From Pterois miles (taxonomy: Eukaryota > Chordata > Actinopteri > Perciformes > Scorpaenidae), in NCBI GenBank assembly GCA_947000775.1, contig CAMQGK010000567.1:25679001-25743000 (forward strand): a DNA stretch of 64,000 nt, written 5' to 3'. The translations under genes were made by a program, and so were the position numbers. The notes below the pieces were generated by a model. The model did no database searches, had not been told where the DNA came from, and was given only the letters and a program-made list of their open reading frames with translations. This document shows, in pieces, positions 13,174-26,600 of the stretch (its first letter is position 1; each line of letters begins with the position of its first letter).

Positions 13174-14297
13174 TAAAGGAGCAGTGTGTAACAATTAGGG
13201 AGATCTATTGGCATGAAATATAATATTAATAAATAGTAGGACTGTCAGTTGATTAAAATATTGAATCACAATTAATTGCACGATTCTCCACAGTTAATCG
13301 GAATTAATCGCAAATTAGCTCTTGCGAGACTCGCTGTCCGATGACCTATCCTAAGTTTAACCATTCAAGCTCAATGCCTAAACTTAACCATCTTGTGAGA
13401 GTTTTGCAATTTGGTTGTTACCTTCTAGACATGACCCCTTATGTACATATTAGGGCTGTCGATTAATTAAAATGTTTAATGCGATTAATCTCATGATCGC
13501 CCATAGCTAATCGCAAATTAATCACATTTTATCAGTTCAAAATGTACGTTAAATGGAGATTTGTCAAGTATTTAATACTCACTACTACACTACTTATCAA
13601 CATCAGAGTTGGCAAATATACCTGCTCTATGTAAATGTATGTATATCATTATTATTGGAACTCAATGAACAACACAAAACAATCACAAATATTGTCCAGA
13701 AACCCTCACAGGTTCTGACTTTAGCATAAAAAATATGCTTAAATCAGAACATGGCAAACTGCAGCCCAACAGGCAACAACAGCTGTCTGTGTGTCAGAGT
13801 GCTGACTTGACTATGACTTGATCCAGACTGACTGGGACTATCATAAAGTGGGCATGTCTGTAAAGGGGAGACTGGTGGGGACCCAGAGAACCCATTTACA
13901 TTCACACATCTGGAGGTCAGAGGTCGCAAGTCGCATTAATGCGTCAAAGAAATTAGTGGTGTAAAACGAATTTGCATTAACACAGCCCTCATAAGTATGT
14001 TTTCTACAGTAGCCAAGAATGAACAAACAACTGTGTTGACTTTTGGGCCAGAGCCGATAACGTTACTCTCCCCGGAGTTAAGCCCCACCGTCAATCTTGA
14101 CGAGCTGCAGCATTTATTTCTGTACAAGCTGAAACTCCCACTGTACATTCACTTGATATTCTCAAAGCTAAGCTAACTCTGTCTCCTGCTCTCTCTCTCT
14201 CTTTCTCTCTCTCTCGCTTCACCACTCACTTCCCCTTTGCAATCTGCAACCTTGCCACTAGATATTTCCAGATCTTACACACTGGACCTTTAAATTA
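13174..14297. mobile_element. MITE with GGTCCAGTGTGTAA-type ends, invaded by family A
   Basis: The left end 'TTTAAAGGAGCAGTGTGTAA' and right end 'TTACACACTGGACCTTTAAA' are near-perfect inverted repeats. This is a widespread fish MITE end. The interior holds a full family A element (13452-13989) and a partial one (about 13240-13320), so insertions are nested. No transposase is seen. Confidence 0.7.
13452..13989 (+). mobile_element. Family A MITE, copy 1
   Basis: It begins AGGGCTGTCGATTAATTAAA and ends ACACAGCCCT, as inverted termini. The interior carries the family landmarks: TTAATCGCAAATTAATC, GGGAGATTTGTCAAGTATTTAATACT, 'AACAACAGCTGTC', 'GTGGGCATGTCTGTAAAGGGGAGAC', and 'CCATTTACATTCACACATCTGGAGGTCAGAGGTC'. 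Other copies are at 25457-26123, 28507-29242 and 38179-39310. Confidence 0.75.
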
Positions 14298-17200
14298 TCA
14301 GCATGACTCAGCTCTGGCACCATAATCGATTAACAAAACGTATAGCTTACAATAACACACTATTGTAAAGGTTGTATTCCTATAGGTAGACCTTCATTAC
14401 TCTAAACTACGTAATCTATATACCTCAAAATACGGGAATTCCAGTTTCTGTATCTGGTTAAAAATGTACTGGCTCATAGTGATACCCAGAAGACAGAGAG
14501 AAGTATCATTTGATCCCCTGATTGTATTTTTCTAATCAATGTTAAAAAAAAAAATGGTGAAAACATGTCCGAACCCGTCATCATTTATGTTTTTGTGGTT
14601 GAGGCTGAAGCATGCAGCACACAAACACAGTTGTACTTTGTTTGATTTGTACAGTCAAAGACGTCCTTTGATTCTCGGTGTATTTTCATTCTGGTGTGAT
14701 TCATCTGCTCCCGCTGGAGCTGCTGCCCAGCACGTCTGTGATTGGCTGATTTCAGCAAAGTAGCTCTGACTCGACTTTGTCTTTGTCTTTGGCAAAACGC
14801 GATCCCGTCTTCATTCCAGCTCTTTTGCCTTTTTTTGGGGCTCTGGTTTGTTTTAACGTTACTCTGCACTTGAAAGATTATTGTTTGTTTATTTTAGTCC
14901 GTTTAAAACCAAAAGCCTTGTCAATCAAGGCCTCCAATGCATGCATCAACTGGAGTTGTTCCGATACCAGTATCCCAAATTTCCCTCTGGGGATTAATAA
15001 AGCTTCATCTTATCTTATCATATCTTATCTGAAATGCATCCGGTACTGCCCAAATTTGGGTATTGGCGAGTACACCAGTTTATGCACCGATCTGACACCA
15101 TAATTTGAGTCTAGAAAAATATGAACTTGTTCAACCAGAGATCAGTTCCTCTTCTAATTACATATTTTCACAGTCTAATTCAACAAACTGCAACTTTTTT
15201 TAATGTGAAAAATTATGTGTGATTCATGGCGCCTTTCAAACGGGATCAAAACATGATTCGTCTCTGACTCGTCCCTCCTCGTCCGATGGACCATACATAG
15301 GTAAATAAAACATATAAAGTTAATGAAGGGATAAATAAAAAATATGAAATATCATAAAACATGTCAAGGGTTAATATAATAAATGCTTCTGATACTGCTC
15401 AGATTTCGGTATCGACGAGTATTTAAGCTATTTGTCAATCCAGAAAAGTTTAACTGGAAATTGATTTTTCTTCGCCGCTCCAAAACAGTAGCCATCACTG
15501 TGCTGTCGCCCTGGATGCATCATGGCCGCCACTCTCAACTACTGTCCATTTATCAGAAAGGAAAAACTGGTGTCGGAGCATCTCTAGCACCAACATTGTT
15601 GTCGGTATTCACTCGAGGGAAATATTCACCACTTGTTTTACTTTGTCAGTATAAATGCAGTGGTCTGCATAATCATGATTGAATATTTAAATGTATTTTT
15701 AGTTGAGGAAAATTAATGAATAATGAGCTTTAACTTTTCTTTTTAATGCTGTATGGTTACATATGGTTATATAGATTTAATATGGTTGCCAGGTAACTGA
15801 GATAATAGTGTTAAATTTACAATCAACCATTGTGTTCACTTCGAAAAAGTTTTAGCACGCAGTCTGAACAAAGAGGATTACTAAAAATATAACAAGGGAG
15901 TAATTTTATGTTTGTATGTTACGTATCTCTGGATCTGTAACTTTCGTGTTAACTCGCTTTTATGAAGCTCAAGTCCTGATTGCAACATGCTATCTCAAAA
16001 TGGTCGCTGAATGTCTTAATACCGATGAAGCGGAACATTTAGCTGGTGTTTTGTGGACATGGAGGAGAGGCTTGTTTTCTGTCGGAGGGTATCCCATGTC
16101 TGTTTGGCTGTGCCATCTGCTGCCATTAATAATGGTCAGATTTTTGTTTGACCTGATGCACGTATGTAACTGCCCAATAAAACACTAGCAATGTGTGACC
16201 TCTACCTCACACTGTTTGTGGTTATTTTAAGATTAAGGGTTCAAGCACATGCTCCCCCGATATCTTATGTAGAAAGTTCAATACAGTAGCTGCATAAACG
16301 TGTTCAGATATTTCATTACAAAAAATTCACACTATAAAAGATAAAGTGCAACAAATAACATATAAGGAAAAGACAAGATGGATAAAAATAAAAAAAAGAC
16401 AATCACAATCTGTTAAACAATTGGAATAAATTTGAAATTGCTAAATTAATAGATTTTGTAAATTTTCAATCGTCAAATCTGTTTTAGCCTCGATAGACTA
16501 GTTTTTGTCATTTTTAGTGGGGTACAGGGTGTCTTTAGGGGGACAGCAGCAGTAAATTTCATCTGCAAAAACTGATTGTTAAAACTGAGTAATATCTCAG
16601 TCTTTGTTAGTATGATATCTTTTTCAGACTGTTTTCAGAAGTTCTTCTGTAAATTAAACCAAAATGAAGAAACATGAAAACAATCCACTAACACATGTTC
16701 AATAGTTTCCCCTTCACAATTGCAAAAAGTGCATCTATATACAGTTGCAAAGAACTTACGGATGTGAGCTTGCACAACTAAAACTCTGCCTAAAGTCGCA
16801 CGTGCTTACATCTAAAACCACAGTTGAAGTTGCGTTTGTGTTGTCTAAAGCTGTGGTTGAAGTTGCACATAATTACGTCTAAAACTGCTTGAAGTTATGC
16901 ATGCATTGTCCAAAGCTGCTAAAGGTGCTGCTGAAGTTGCACATGCGTACAGTACGTCTACACCTGTGTCTCTGTGGGTGGCCACATCTCTTTGCCAAAG
17001 AATTTAAGTATTTAATTTGCATGTAAAATATTATTTCAAAATCAATACAGGGTTTTTGAGAATCCATAAAGCGTCACAAAACATAATAATATTTTTTCTG
17101 TATTTTCTTACGCCGTTATTTAGAATTATATATTTATGAGTTAACACAAAGATGCTTCATGTACATGCTGATGCAACCGGGCCTCAATCTTGCACTGAAC

Positions 17201-17720
17201 TGGCCTTTTAGCTATCACATGAACCTCCCACCCCCTCCCTTATGTTGGTTCCCTGTCAGAGTAGCACTTACAATGTAAACAAATCTTAAATTTCTATAGG
17301 TATTTGCTTCCTTCAGTTGCCTGTGAAGCATCGGCCTCAGGACATGCACCTTTTGTATAAACACGCCCCAAAACCAACAATACCAGGCTTGCTGACAGGC
17401 TGTTAATATACCCCACTCCTCCCCTCGTACAACTTTGCAGTGCTACTAGAGGTCACTGACCTATTTCCCCACCATGCTTTTGTGGGGTTCCCCCTTTGTG
17501 TTTATGTGATGCTCACATTTAATTCAGCTGATGCTGATGTGAAAATAAAGTTTACCTTATCAGTTGTTTACATGATTAATAATTTGAGTGTTGTCAACTG
17601 GAAAAAGTCTGACTCTACAAAGCTGAATTAGGTGTATAACTGAACTTTATTTAGTGTTCATTACACATTTCTTTGGCCATAAATTACAACGTGTGTGTAT
17701 ATTTATTGTCCTCCACCTGT
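14298..17720. other. Intergenic spacer tom1l2-srebf1
   Basis: I see no gene. It contains a short LINE-type tail at 14980-15031 (AAATTTCCCTCTGGGGATTAATAAA followed by CTTATC repeats). It also has fragments of a 'CCGATACCAGTATC' element, and an imperfect roughly 40-bp tandem repeat at about 16740-16960 built on 'GTTGAAGTTGC' and 'TACGTCTAAAAC'. The rest is AT-rich unique-looking sequence. Confidence 0.5.
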
Positions 17721-17787
17721 ATCCCTGCAGGTTATTCCCCTGCTGCCAACATAGAAACACATGATGTAATCACTAGACCCAAAGATG

Positions 17788-17919
17788 TGACGTCAGATCA
17801 CCCCACTCGGCTCCTGAGCTTCCCATTGGTCGATTTCACTGGTTCTACAGGAGGAGCCGCTGCTCCCAGTCAACCAAACTTGTCTTTCAGTAGCTAATGC
17901 CCACTCGCCTCTCATTGGC
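17788..17919 (+). promoter_or_regulatory. CRE - SRE - NF-Y cluster upstream of srebf1
   Basis: In order: TGACGTCA (consensus CRE, 17788-17795), ATCACCCCAC (17797-17806, identical to the classical LDL-receptor SRE-1), inverted CCAAT box ATTGG (17825-17829), and a second inverted CCAAT box ATTGGC (17914-17919). The 18-bp gap between SRE and the first CCAAT box is in the range known for cooperative SREBP/NF-Y promoters. The cluster lies about 1.3 kb before the srebf1 start codon on the same strand. Function is inferred from motif identity and placement. Confidence 0.6.
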
Positions 17920-18079
17920 TGTTGGGGGCAAGCCCACAATAAACACATCCATGCTGCTTCCCTCAAAATACACAAGTGAAATATGTGCCTGATATTAATA
18001 TGGATGTATAGGACTGGGATGAATAGCACGGTTTAATGTATCATATATAAAAGACATTCATATACAGTAGGTTATATTT

Positions 18080-18600
18080 TATAATACTCTTAAATTAGAT
18101 CCATATAGGAATTCTGGTGACATTATACCAGTTTGTTGAGTACATTAATAATCATGTTGTATTGTACATTGTAAACAAAAAAATACAATTTATGACTATT
18201 TTAATCTATGAACAATACAATACACAATTAAACAGATACATCGGTATAGAATACATATAAAGAAGGGATTAATAAAACAACTATAAAATAAAATAACGTA
18301 ACATAAAACATGCCAGATCTTTCATGTATTGTATTGAAACTTTAAAAAATATTATTATTATTATTAAAATTTTCCAGTAAAAGTTCAAATTTTAAAAAAA
18401 AAACTATATATGTAAAATTAAATAAAATAAAGTAACAAAAACATGCCAGGGATTAATAAAAAATAAATGAATAACTCATTTATGCCAGGGGTTAATATAA
18501 TCAATAAATAAATAAGTAAATACATAAATAAATAACTCTCTCTCTAATGCATTATGTTTAAACTTTTATTATTATTACTATTTCCAAGATAAACCTACAA
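18080..18600. other. AT-rich spacer upstream of srebf1
   Basis: AT-rich DNA with scattered AATAAAT-type runs and no visible gene. 'CATGCCAG(G/A)' followed by 'TTAATA' recurs a few times, suggesting an old degraded tandem repeat. Confidence 0.4.
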
Positions 18601-18795
18601 ATATCTTGCCATATCATGTTTAAGGGTGTTGGTACATTGCCAGAAGACAATAATGTCAGTATGGGACTCACACAAGCAGTTATACGACTAATTATAAAGT
18701 TATTTTAATATGCTTCACATGATGTCACTTCTTCAGTCAAATAATCAAAACAACCCTGAGACACAGGGGACGTGGGAATCCAGCACAGAGGCGCT

Positions 18796-18825
18796 GATTG
18801 GCTGGCGTGCCTGTCAATCACCACC
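18796..18825 (+). promoter_or_regulatory. Proximal NF-Y / SRE-like pair of srebf1
   Basis: Inverted CCAAT box ATTGG (18797-18801) is followed 15 bp later by ATCACCACC (18817-18825), which matches the SRE only in its first half (ATCACC). It sits about 280 bp before the srebf1 start codon, in a locally GC-richer stretch. This is the likely proximal promoter. If transcription starts here, two short upstream ORFs (at 18858 and 18922-18945) would precede the main ATG. Confidence 0.45.
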
Positions 18826-19102
18826 GGCTAGGTGGGACCTTTCGGCTGCCGCCGTAAGCATGTTCGTACTCTGAATGAGCCCCAGTGTTTGGCTTGGTTT
18901 GACAAGTTTCTCTGGACGATCATGGAGGCAACAGCGAGTAGTTAGTTGACACATCAATACGAAGTCGAAGCTCACTTTTACGCGTGTTTCGGGTAGACTC
19001 GGGATTTTGGCAAATGTAGGGAAGTGAGACCTGTTTTTTTCTCTTCTGAGCAAGTCTACCACCAGTCAAGTCTATATTGGAAAGCCAGACACAAGGGTAA
19101 AG

Positions 19103-20601
19103 ATGAACAGCCTGTCTTTTGACGATCCTTCGTTGGATAATTTGGATCCAACGCTGTCGCTGAATGACCCCAGCGATATTGACACGGCCCTCCTAAGCGA
19201 CATTGATGGTAAGAAAATACAAGTGTTTGTTAGCTAGCAAGCTAGATAGCTAATCCAGCTTTAAAACAATAACACTGCAACGCTAACGTTACATCTTGTA
19301 TGCCATGTGTGTTTAGTTCGACTTGCTTATTGTGTTTAAATCTAATGTTTAACTCTATTTACCCCAACATAAAACACCACCGGTGACCAATTTTAAAGAT
19401 TTCAGCTCACAGCTTTCATCAGCCATCATTAGCTAGCTAGCATTAGCTAACTAGCATAGCATTCTTTGGAGGTTAGCTGAGGTGATAAGAAGCGGTCTTG
19501 TTTGATTCTTCCACGCGCAGTTCAGGGCTAGCTGTCATTGTTTTTTATCGTACTGATCTAGAGCGGGTTAGCCATGCTAATGTAGGTGCTAACGTGCTGT
19601 TAAATGGTGGCGAGTGCGCCCCGCCCCCAGCCTGCTCCTCAGACAGGGGTTACTGCCGTTCATTCCTCCTGGCTGGGTTCACACTGCCTCAGTTGACCGA
19701 CCTCACTTACATTATGTGTCAATGATTAAAAGTATTATAACAGCGATGTGCGTTGTTGACACACTTATTATTATTTCTTATGTTTGTGCTTGTTTACGTT
19801 TGCATTATATATTTAAAAATGGTCATATCTAGCTAAATACAGGCGTAGTAATTCAAACATGCGTTATGGTCACGTTCTCATCACTCGTTTGCTGTGAAGG
19901 AATGCAGAGTAAATAAAACACGATTTAAATAGACTCGTAAGTGGTGTGGCCGTCTCAGTTGTATAGTAAGAGCTGATGTGTGTTTTTATGCTAACAGTGT
20001 GTTAGTGCAGGCGTGCTCGTCACCCTCCTAAATGTGACCGACAGTAACCCTCCGTGATGCTGCACGATGGTAACCCCTCGCGGAGCCACAGACAGCGCAC
20101 GCTCTCTCCTTCCTGTCTTGGGCTGATCGGAATAGCGAGTCTCCGAGACGCGCTCTGATTGGTCAAGAGCGATCACCTCATACAAAACACTGAACGACAA
20201 ATACAGGCTGCTGCTGCTGCTGCGTTTCACTGCAGACACAACATACACACTCCCAATGTGTCCGTTTTTTCAATATATACAAATATATAAATATATATAT
20301 GAGAGATGAGATAAAATATTCCTTTATTGGTCCCTCAGTGGGAATATTTGCAGTGTACAGCAGCAAAGTGGATAGTGCAAAAACAAGAGGCTAATCACAA
20401 GTAGACAGACATATGACAATTTACATAGAAGGAAATATAGCAATAGGAACAATATAAACAAGAGGAAATATTAAAAATAGGAACAATATACACAATATTG
20501 ACAATAAACAGACTATGAACATAGTTGCACATGGGAAAATAGACATGGCAGATATAGTATGAGTTGATGTTTCCACCTGAGTAGTATTGATATTGCATTG
20601 A

Positions 20602-20675
<74 letters not shown>

Positions 20676-23600
20676 TGTATACCAATCAGCCATAATATTA
20701 ACAACATTATGACCACTGAAGAATAACTTTGGTTATATCATTACAATAACACCTGTTAGTGGGGGGTATATTAGGCAGCAAATGATCATTTTGTCTTTGA
20801 AGTTGATGTGTTGGAAGCAGAAATATGGGCTAGCATAGGGATGCGAGCAACTTTGACAAGGGTCAAACTGTGATGGCTAGACGACTGGGTCAGAGCATCT
20901 CCAGAACTGCAGTTCTTGTGGGCTCTCTTGGGAAAACCGGTGAACCGGCGACAAGGTCATGGGCGGCCGAGGCTTACTGACGCATGGTAGTGAAGCCTGG
21001 CCCGTGTTGTCCGATCCAGTAGTGTGATATATAAAAATACAATATACTACTGTATGTGTACCTGGTGCTTAGTGTGTTTATTGTGTGCAAGATGTTCCTG
21101 TGTTGTATTATGGGTGTCAGCATGCCTTGTGAGTAGGTGCTGTCCTGAATGCAATTTTTTGGGCTTTGAAGCTTCAATGCAAAATATTTGAAGGTATTCA
21201 ATCAATCAATATTCAACCAAATGTGTTGAAGGCAAAAAAACTGCCTTTATTTTTTATTAGTTGTAAGCTTCCCAATAGTAGTTTAGCATAAATCAAACTA
21301 TGGGGAAAATGCTAAATAAAGACAAATACAGGTATTCTCTCTTTTTTTTTTTAACTAATGCACTGTTTGAATTTTTAATGTTTTATATTTCATTTGAATT
21401 TCTATACCCTCACGACAACGTAGTCAGGGGTATATAGCGCTGTGTCCATCCATTCGCTTTGGTTTCCGAACTCAGAAACTATTTAACTTAGGAGCTTCAG
21501 ATCTGGTGTGATGGTTGACAGTGTGGTGTAGTCGTGCCTTTTGGGGGTCCAGGGTGCCCAACATTTTTGAAATTTCAGCCAAAAGCTTCAGTTTTATTTC
21601 CGTGGTAAAGTATTGTGGCTTCACAATGTGGTCTAGTTTTGCCTTTCTAGAAGTCCAGGGTGGAGCTATTCGGGTTTTTTTTAATTTTCTCTCAAAAAAG
21701 TGATTATTTTCAACTTCTGGAGCAGAACTAGGAATCTATTTGATATCAAAGTTGATGGTTGACAGTGTTGCGGGAGTGGGATGTGCAGGGGTATGTGAGC
21801 CATGCTCACTTCTGCCTTGTAGACGTTAGCTAGTTCTGGGGCAAAATGGTGCATTTTTGCATTGGACACTATATCTCAGGAAAATTTCTCCAAATTTGAC
21901 TTGGTCTCGAGGATGAACTTATTAGATTTTGGTTATCAAAGGTCAAGGTCACCGTGACCTCACAGAACGTGATTTTGGCCATTGCTCAATTATGACAATT
22001 TGGATAGACATGGATGTAAACTGCAACTTGACTGGCTGGTGGAAGCTGGCGGTTAATTGCGATTAACCATATTTTTTGTCTGTTCAAAATGTACCTTAGG
22101 GAGATTTGTCAAGTATTTAATACTTTAATGATACCAGTATCCTCACTCTAGCTTTAAAACTGAGACCACTACAATCTGAACATCGCAAGTTGGGTTAATG
22201 CTCAAAGAAATGAGTGGCATTAAAACAAATTTGCGTTGACATGTTATTATTGCATCTAATTTTGCAGCATTCCTACTTTATCCTATAGCTTACTTTGGAG
22301 AGTGCTCTCTCTGATCTGTTTCATTATAAACACTGTACATGTGGGTTTATGCATGGCTTACTAGCAGTATAGATGGGAATGCAGGAGTTTGCTACTGAGA
22401 AGTTGTTTTAAACTGAACTGAAAACCCATGTTTTTCAACAGGTCTTATACATTTGAAACTGGTTTTAATTCAGAACTGCAGATTGTCAGTTGTCTTGTAA
22501 AATTCCTCCGTTTTTTTTTGCCTTGGTCGGTAGCAGTGATGATAGTTCTGGTTTCCCTCTCTCCTCAGACATGCTACAACTCATCAGCAACCAGGACATG
22601 GAGTTTGGAGGACTATTTGATAACTCTCCATACACAGGACCTCCTCCCACCCAAGAGCTTCCTGTTTTGACCCAGTCCATCTCCTCACCTGCCCCTCCAA
22701 TCACCACTACCACACCTCCACCCTCATCTTCCTCTTCCATCCTAAGCAGTAGCCCCCATCTGGATGCGCTCCTGGGCCCTCCCATCACTCGTAGTTCCTC
22801 CACCCCAGACAAGACCTTCCAACCTCCCACGTTCCAGCAATCCCCCCTGGCCCAGGTACCCACCTCCACACCGAGGCAGCAGCCAGCCTCCCCGCCGCAG
22901 GCTCAGAGCCTCAGACAGCCCCAGGTGGAGCAGCCCCAACCCATTCTCAGCCCACCTGCCCCGGCCCAGACAGCTTCGCCTCATGGTTCGCCAGCACCGA
23001 ATCCAGGGTTCAGCTCCACACCTCAGGCCCTCTTCACCTCGCCTGCACCCCAGACTCCACCTCAGCCCCAGGCACAACTTCAGGCCCAGACTCAGTCCCA
23101 ACAGGTCCGGACCAACTACAGCAACCAAAACAGCTACGCAAGTAAGCACTCTTTGATGGTGATGGGCAGGGTCTGAAATTGGTACTCGCCAAATGCGGAT
23201 AAATTGTTGGCAGTGGTGGATAAAATAGTCAGGACATCTGCCACTGTGGCAGGCAGGGAAAACACTAGAGATGGGAATAGAGAACCATAGCTGTCCAATT
23301 CCTTGGCATGTCATGCCTCTATCGATTCCCCTTCAATGCTTTCCAACAGTTCAGCATGCACAATGACGCATACGCACGCTATATCATATTTGAGTTTAGT
23401 TGGGACTGGAGCCATGACGGAGCCTGAGGGGACGCACCCTATTTTTTCCCTGATAATGCAACACTATGTACAACAAATTTGTGTTGAAATCAACAGGAGG
23501 AGAGTTGGTAACGTTAACTGTTAGCAGCCAGTGGGGAGCACAGTCCTGCTTGGATAAAAAACGGCGTTACGTTAACAGAGGTGCCATTGAGTTACATTAT

Positions 23601-26600
23601 GAAGTGTTCGAGCTCTGCTCAGTAAAAATAACAATTGGGTGACGATGAATTACAACGTTATCATGATGCTTTCAAATGTAATCTTGTGAAATTAAGTTCT
23701 TGGTGAGAAACTTGAATTGTAGGAGATGTTTTACAGCAACATTAAATAAATATTAGGGAGGGAATTATGAGCTGTTTAACTCTAAGCAGCTTGTAATACA
23801 CCAGTAAACCTACTAATGCCAAGATATATATATTAAATAGCAAATATTTAAATAATCACAATAATTTGAATCTTGTGTCTTTACGCAAATAGCCACGATA
23901 GATGCCAATAACAAAGTACAGTGCAGTACTGTGTACAGTACCCTCCTATCCCCCAAAAATAGGGCTCTCCCAGAAGCTACGGTGTAATATGGTCACTGTA
24001 ATTTACCATGTATATTATGTTTATTATGTAAAATATATATATATATTGAATGACATCAGATCTAAAATGTTATTATGTCATTTAGCGCAGAGATTTCAAA
24101 AGTGGCAGATTAAAAAAACTTGCCTGCCACAGTGGCAGGAAGTGAAAAAAAGTATATTTCAGATCGGGATTTTTTCTAGTGTCTAGAGGAGCAATCTGTC
24201 TGACTCCGATAGGACAGGGTATCTCATTTTTTTAGCCAATAAGAGCAATAATTTTTGGTTTTCAAACTGGCACAATTATCAATGCTAATCCTTCAGTGAT
24301 TATACTGTAACAGTCCATCTCAATAATACCTGTTTAAGGTGTTTTTCTGCACGCATTGCTGTTTTATTGACTCTTGAATTTCAAGGTGACTACTCTTGGG
24401 TTATTGCAAATGGTGAATGGACTTGCTTTTATATAGCTTTCAACCACTCAAAGCACTTCACACTACATCAGCATTCACCCATTCACACACACATTTGTAC
24501 ACTGATGACAGAGATTGCTACACAAGGTGCCAACTTTGCCCATCAGGATCTAATCTAAATACTCATTCACACACCGATGGCTATGCCTTCGGGAGCAATT
24601 TGGAGTGAACTGTCTTGCTCAAGGACACATCGACATGTGACTGGAGCTGCCGGGGATCGAACCATCGACCTTCTGACTGGTGGACGAGCAGCTCCACCCT
24701 CTGAGCCACAGTCGCCCCCATTTATATCCCCCATATTCAGAACACACAAACAAATCAATGAGATGATGATGCCAATTTTCGGCTGTGACCCCGTGACTGA
24801 GCAGATGCCACTGCGCCTGCTCTATGCGCCCACTGGATGGGGAAGATCAGCGGTAGTTCCGGGTACTTTTCCACTTGGAAGTTGAGCCATTTTGGCTTCA
24901 TGCACCACTGAGCAACCCCACAAGCCCACCTCGACGCTGCATCCAGTTCTCTTGATACATCCACCCCTACCATACCTTCATACCCCAGTGTAACCCCAGT
25001 GCCCAGCAAGGTGGCTCCTCACTTGTATTGCATTTACTCAGCTAGGACACAAGGTTATTCAACCTCAGCTGAACTGAAGTCCTAATCTACTGGACTTTGC
25101 TCAGCGGTGTGAGTGTCTGTAAGCTAAATGAAAATGCTTTGTCTGGTCAACGACCATTGTACATGTACATACGGCATATCTGCATGTCTGCGGCAGCCAC
25201 TGAAAATGTTGACACCTGGTCGTAAGAGTAGTAAAAATATTGATGCAATAAATGTTTATTACCCCTTAAAAACTCCCCCATCCTGGTACTGACAGGCAAT
25301 TGCAATGGCTAGCCCAGTTGGAGCTGATAAGGAACACAAGCTGACACACTGAATGTTGCTATCACTTATGTCCAGGGAGATTGTGTTTCACCTATTGGCC
25401 TACAAATCCATAGACAATGGCTTGCCCAACGTTAAGTGTAGTGTTGTATAATAACTAGGGCTGTCACACGATGAAAATATTTAATCGTGATTTATGGCAT
25501 GATTGTCCATGGTTAATCATGATTAATCACAAATTAATCACATTTTTTATCTGTTCACAAGGGAGATTTGTCAAGTATTTAATACTTTTATTAACGTGGG
25601 AGTGGACAAATATGCTGCTTTATGCAAATGTATGTATATATTTATTTTTATAAATCAATTAACAACACAAAACAATGACAGAAATTGTCAAGAAACCCTT
25701 GCAGGTACTGCATTTAATATAAAAATATGCTCAAATCATAACATGGCAAACCGGCAACAACAGCTGTCAGTGTGCTGACTTGACTATGACTTGCCCCAAA
25801 CTGCATGTCTGTAAAGGGGAGACTCAAGGGTACCATAGAAGCCATTTCCATTCACATATCTGGAGGTCAGAGGTCAAGGGAGAAAATGGCCTTGACAGTT
25901 TTTCCTCACCAAAATGTAGTGCAAGCTTGGAGCGTATTTTTTACTCCTTCGCGAAAAGCTAGTATGACATGGTTGGTACCAACGTATTTCTTAGTTTTGT
26001 AGTTTCATATTATGCAAAAAAGTGAGCCCACTACAACCGAAAAATTGCAGGTTGTGTTAATGATTTAAATAAATTAGTAGTAGTATTGTCTTAACGGGTT
26101 ATCACGTTAACTTTGACAGCCCTAATAATAAATAATAACTTGTTTAAACCAATACAAATATCTAATATTCTTTTATTCATAGGCCAATAACAGTCTTGTC
26201 TTAGTACCAGTTCAGGCTTAGTACAAAAGTCTGTCGTCATATTAAAAGCATGACACTGTATTTCAATGATGTAACAGGTGAAGTGCTATTTAAAATTAAA
26301 AGACCACAAAAGTGTTAACAATCTGCTACATCATAAAAAGAAAACTGAAAAGCTGACAGATACTGATTCAGACTGACCTCTTATCCCGTTAGGGGTCGCA
26401 GGGGGCTGGAGCTGGTCCCAGCTGGCATCAGGTGAAGGCAGGGTTCATCCTGGACAGGTCGCCAGTCCATCACAGGATGGGCACCTACAGGACATTTAGA
26501 GTCATCAGTTAACCTGCATGTCTTTGGACTGTGGGAGGAAGCCAAAACCAGCCCCTGGTCTATAAGTCTTTGTTGTGTAATTTCTAAACTACATAACAGC

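Noticed and set aside
20395..20716. Tyr/Ile-rich open frames on the minus strand
   Set aside because: They are translations of the (TA)n microsatellite and flanking AT-rich repeat.
22490..22568. An alternative srebf1 start at 22490 continuous with exon 2
   Set aside because: The open frame runs into exon 2, but the sequence before the CTCCTCAG acceptor resembles intron and has no similarity to the short SREBP-1c first exon. The join to 19103-19208 gives the conserved N-terminus.
22486..23314. Alternative open frames on both strands over srebf1 exon 2
   Set aside because: Pro/Ser/Gln-rich coding sequence lacks stops in other frames. Only the frame that joins exon 1 to DMLQL and exon 3 is supported.
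24651..24710. A tRNA gene on the minus strand
   Set aside because: A and B boxes are present, but the sequence lacks a full cloverleaf as far as I can pair it and continues into a repeat body. It fits a tRNA-derived SINE better.
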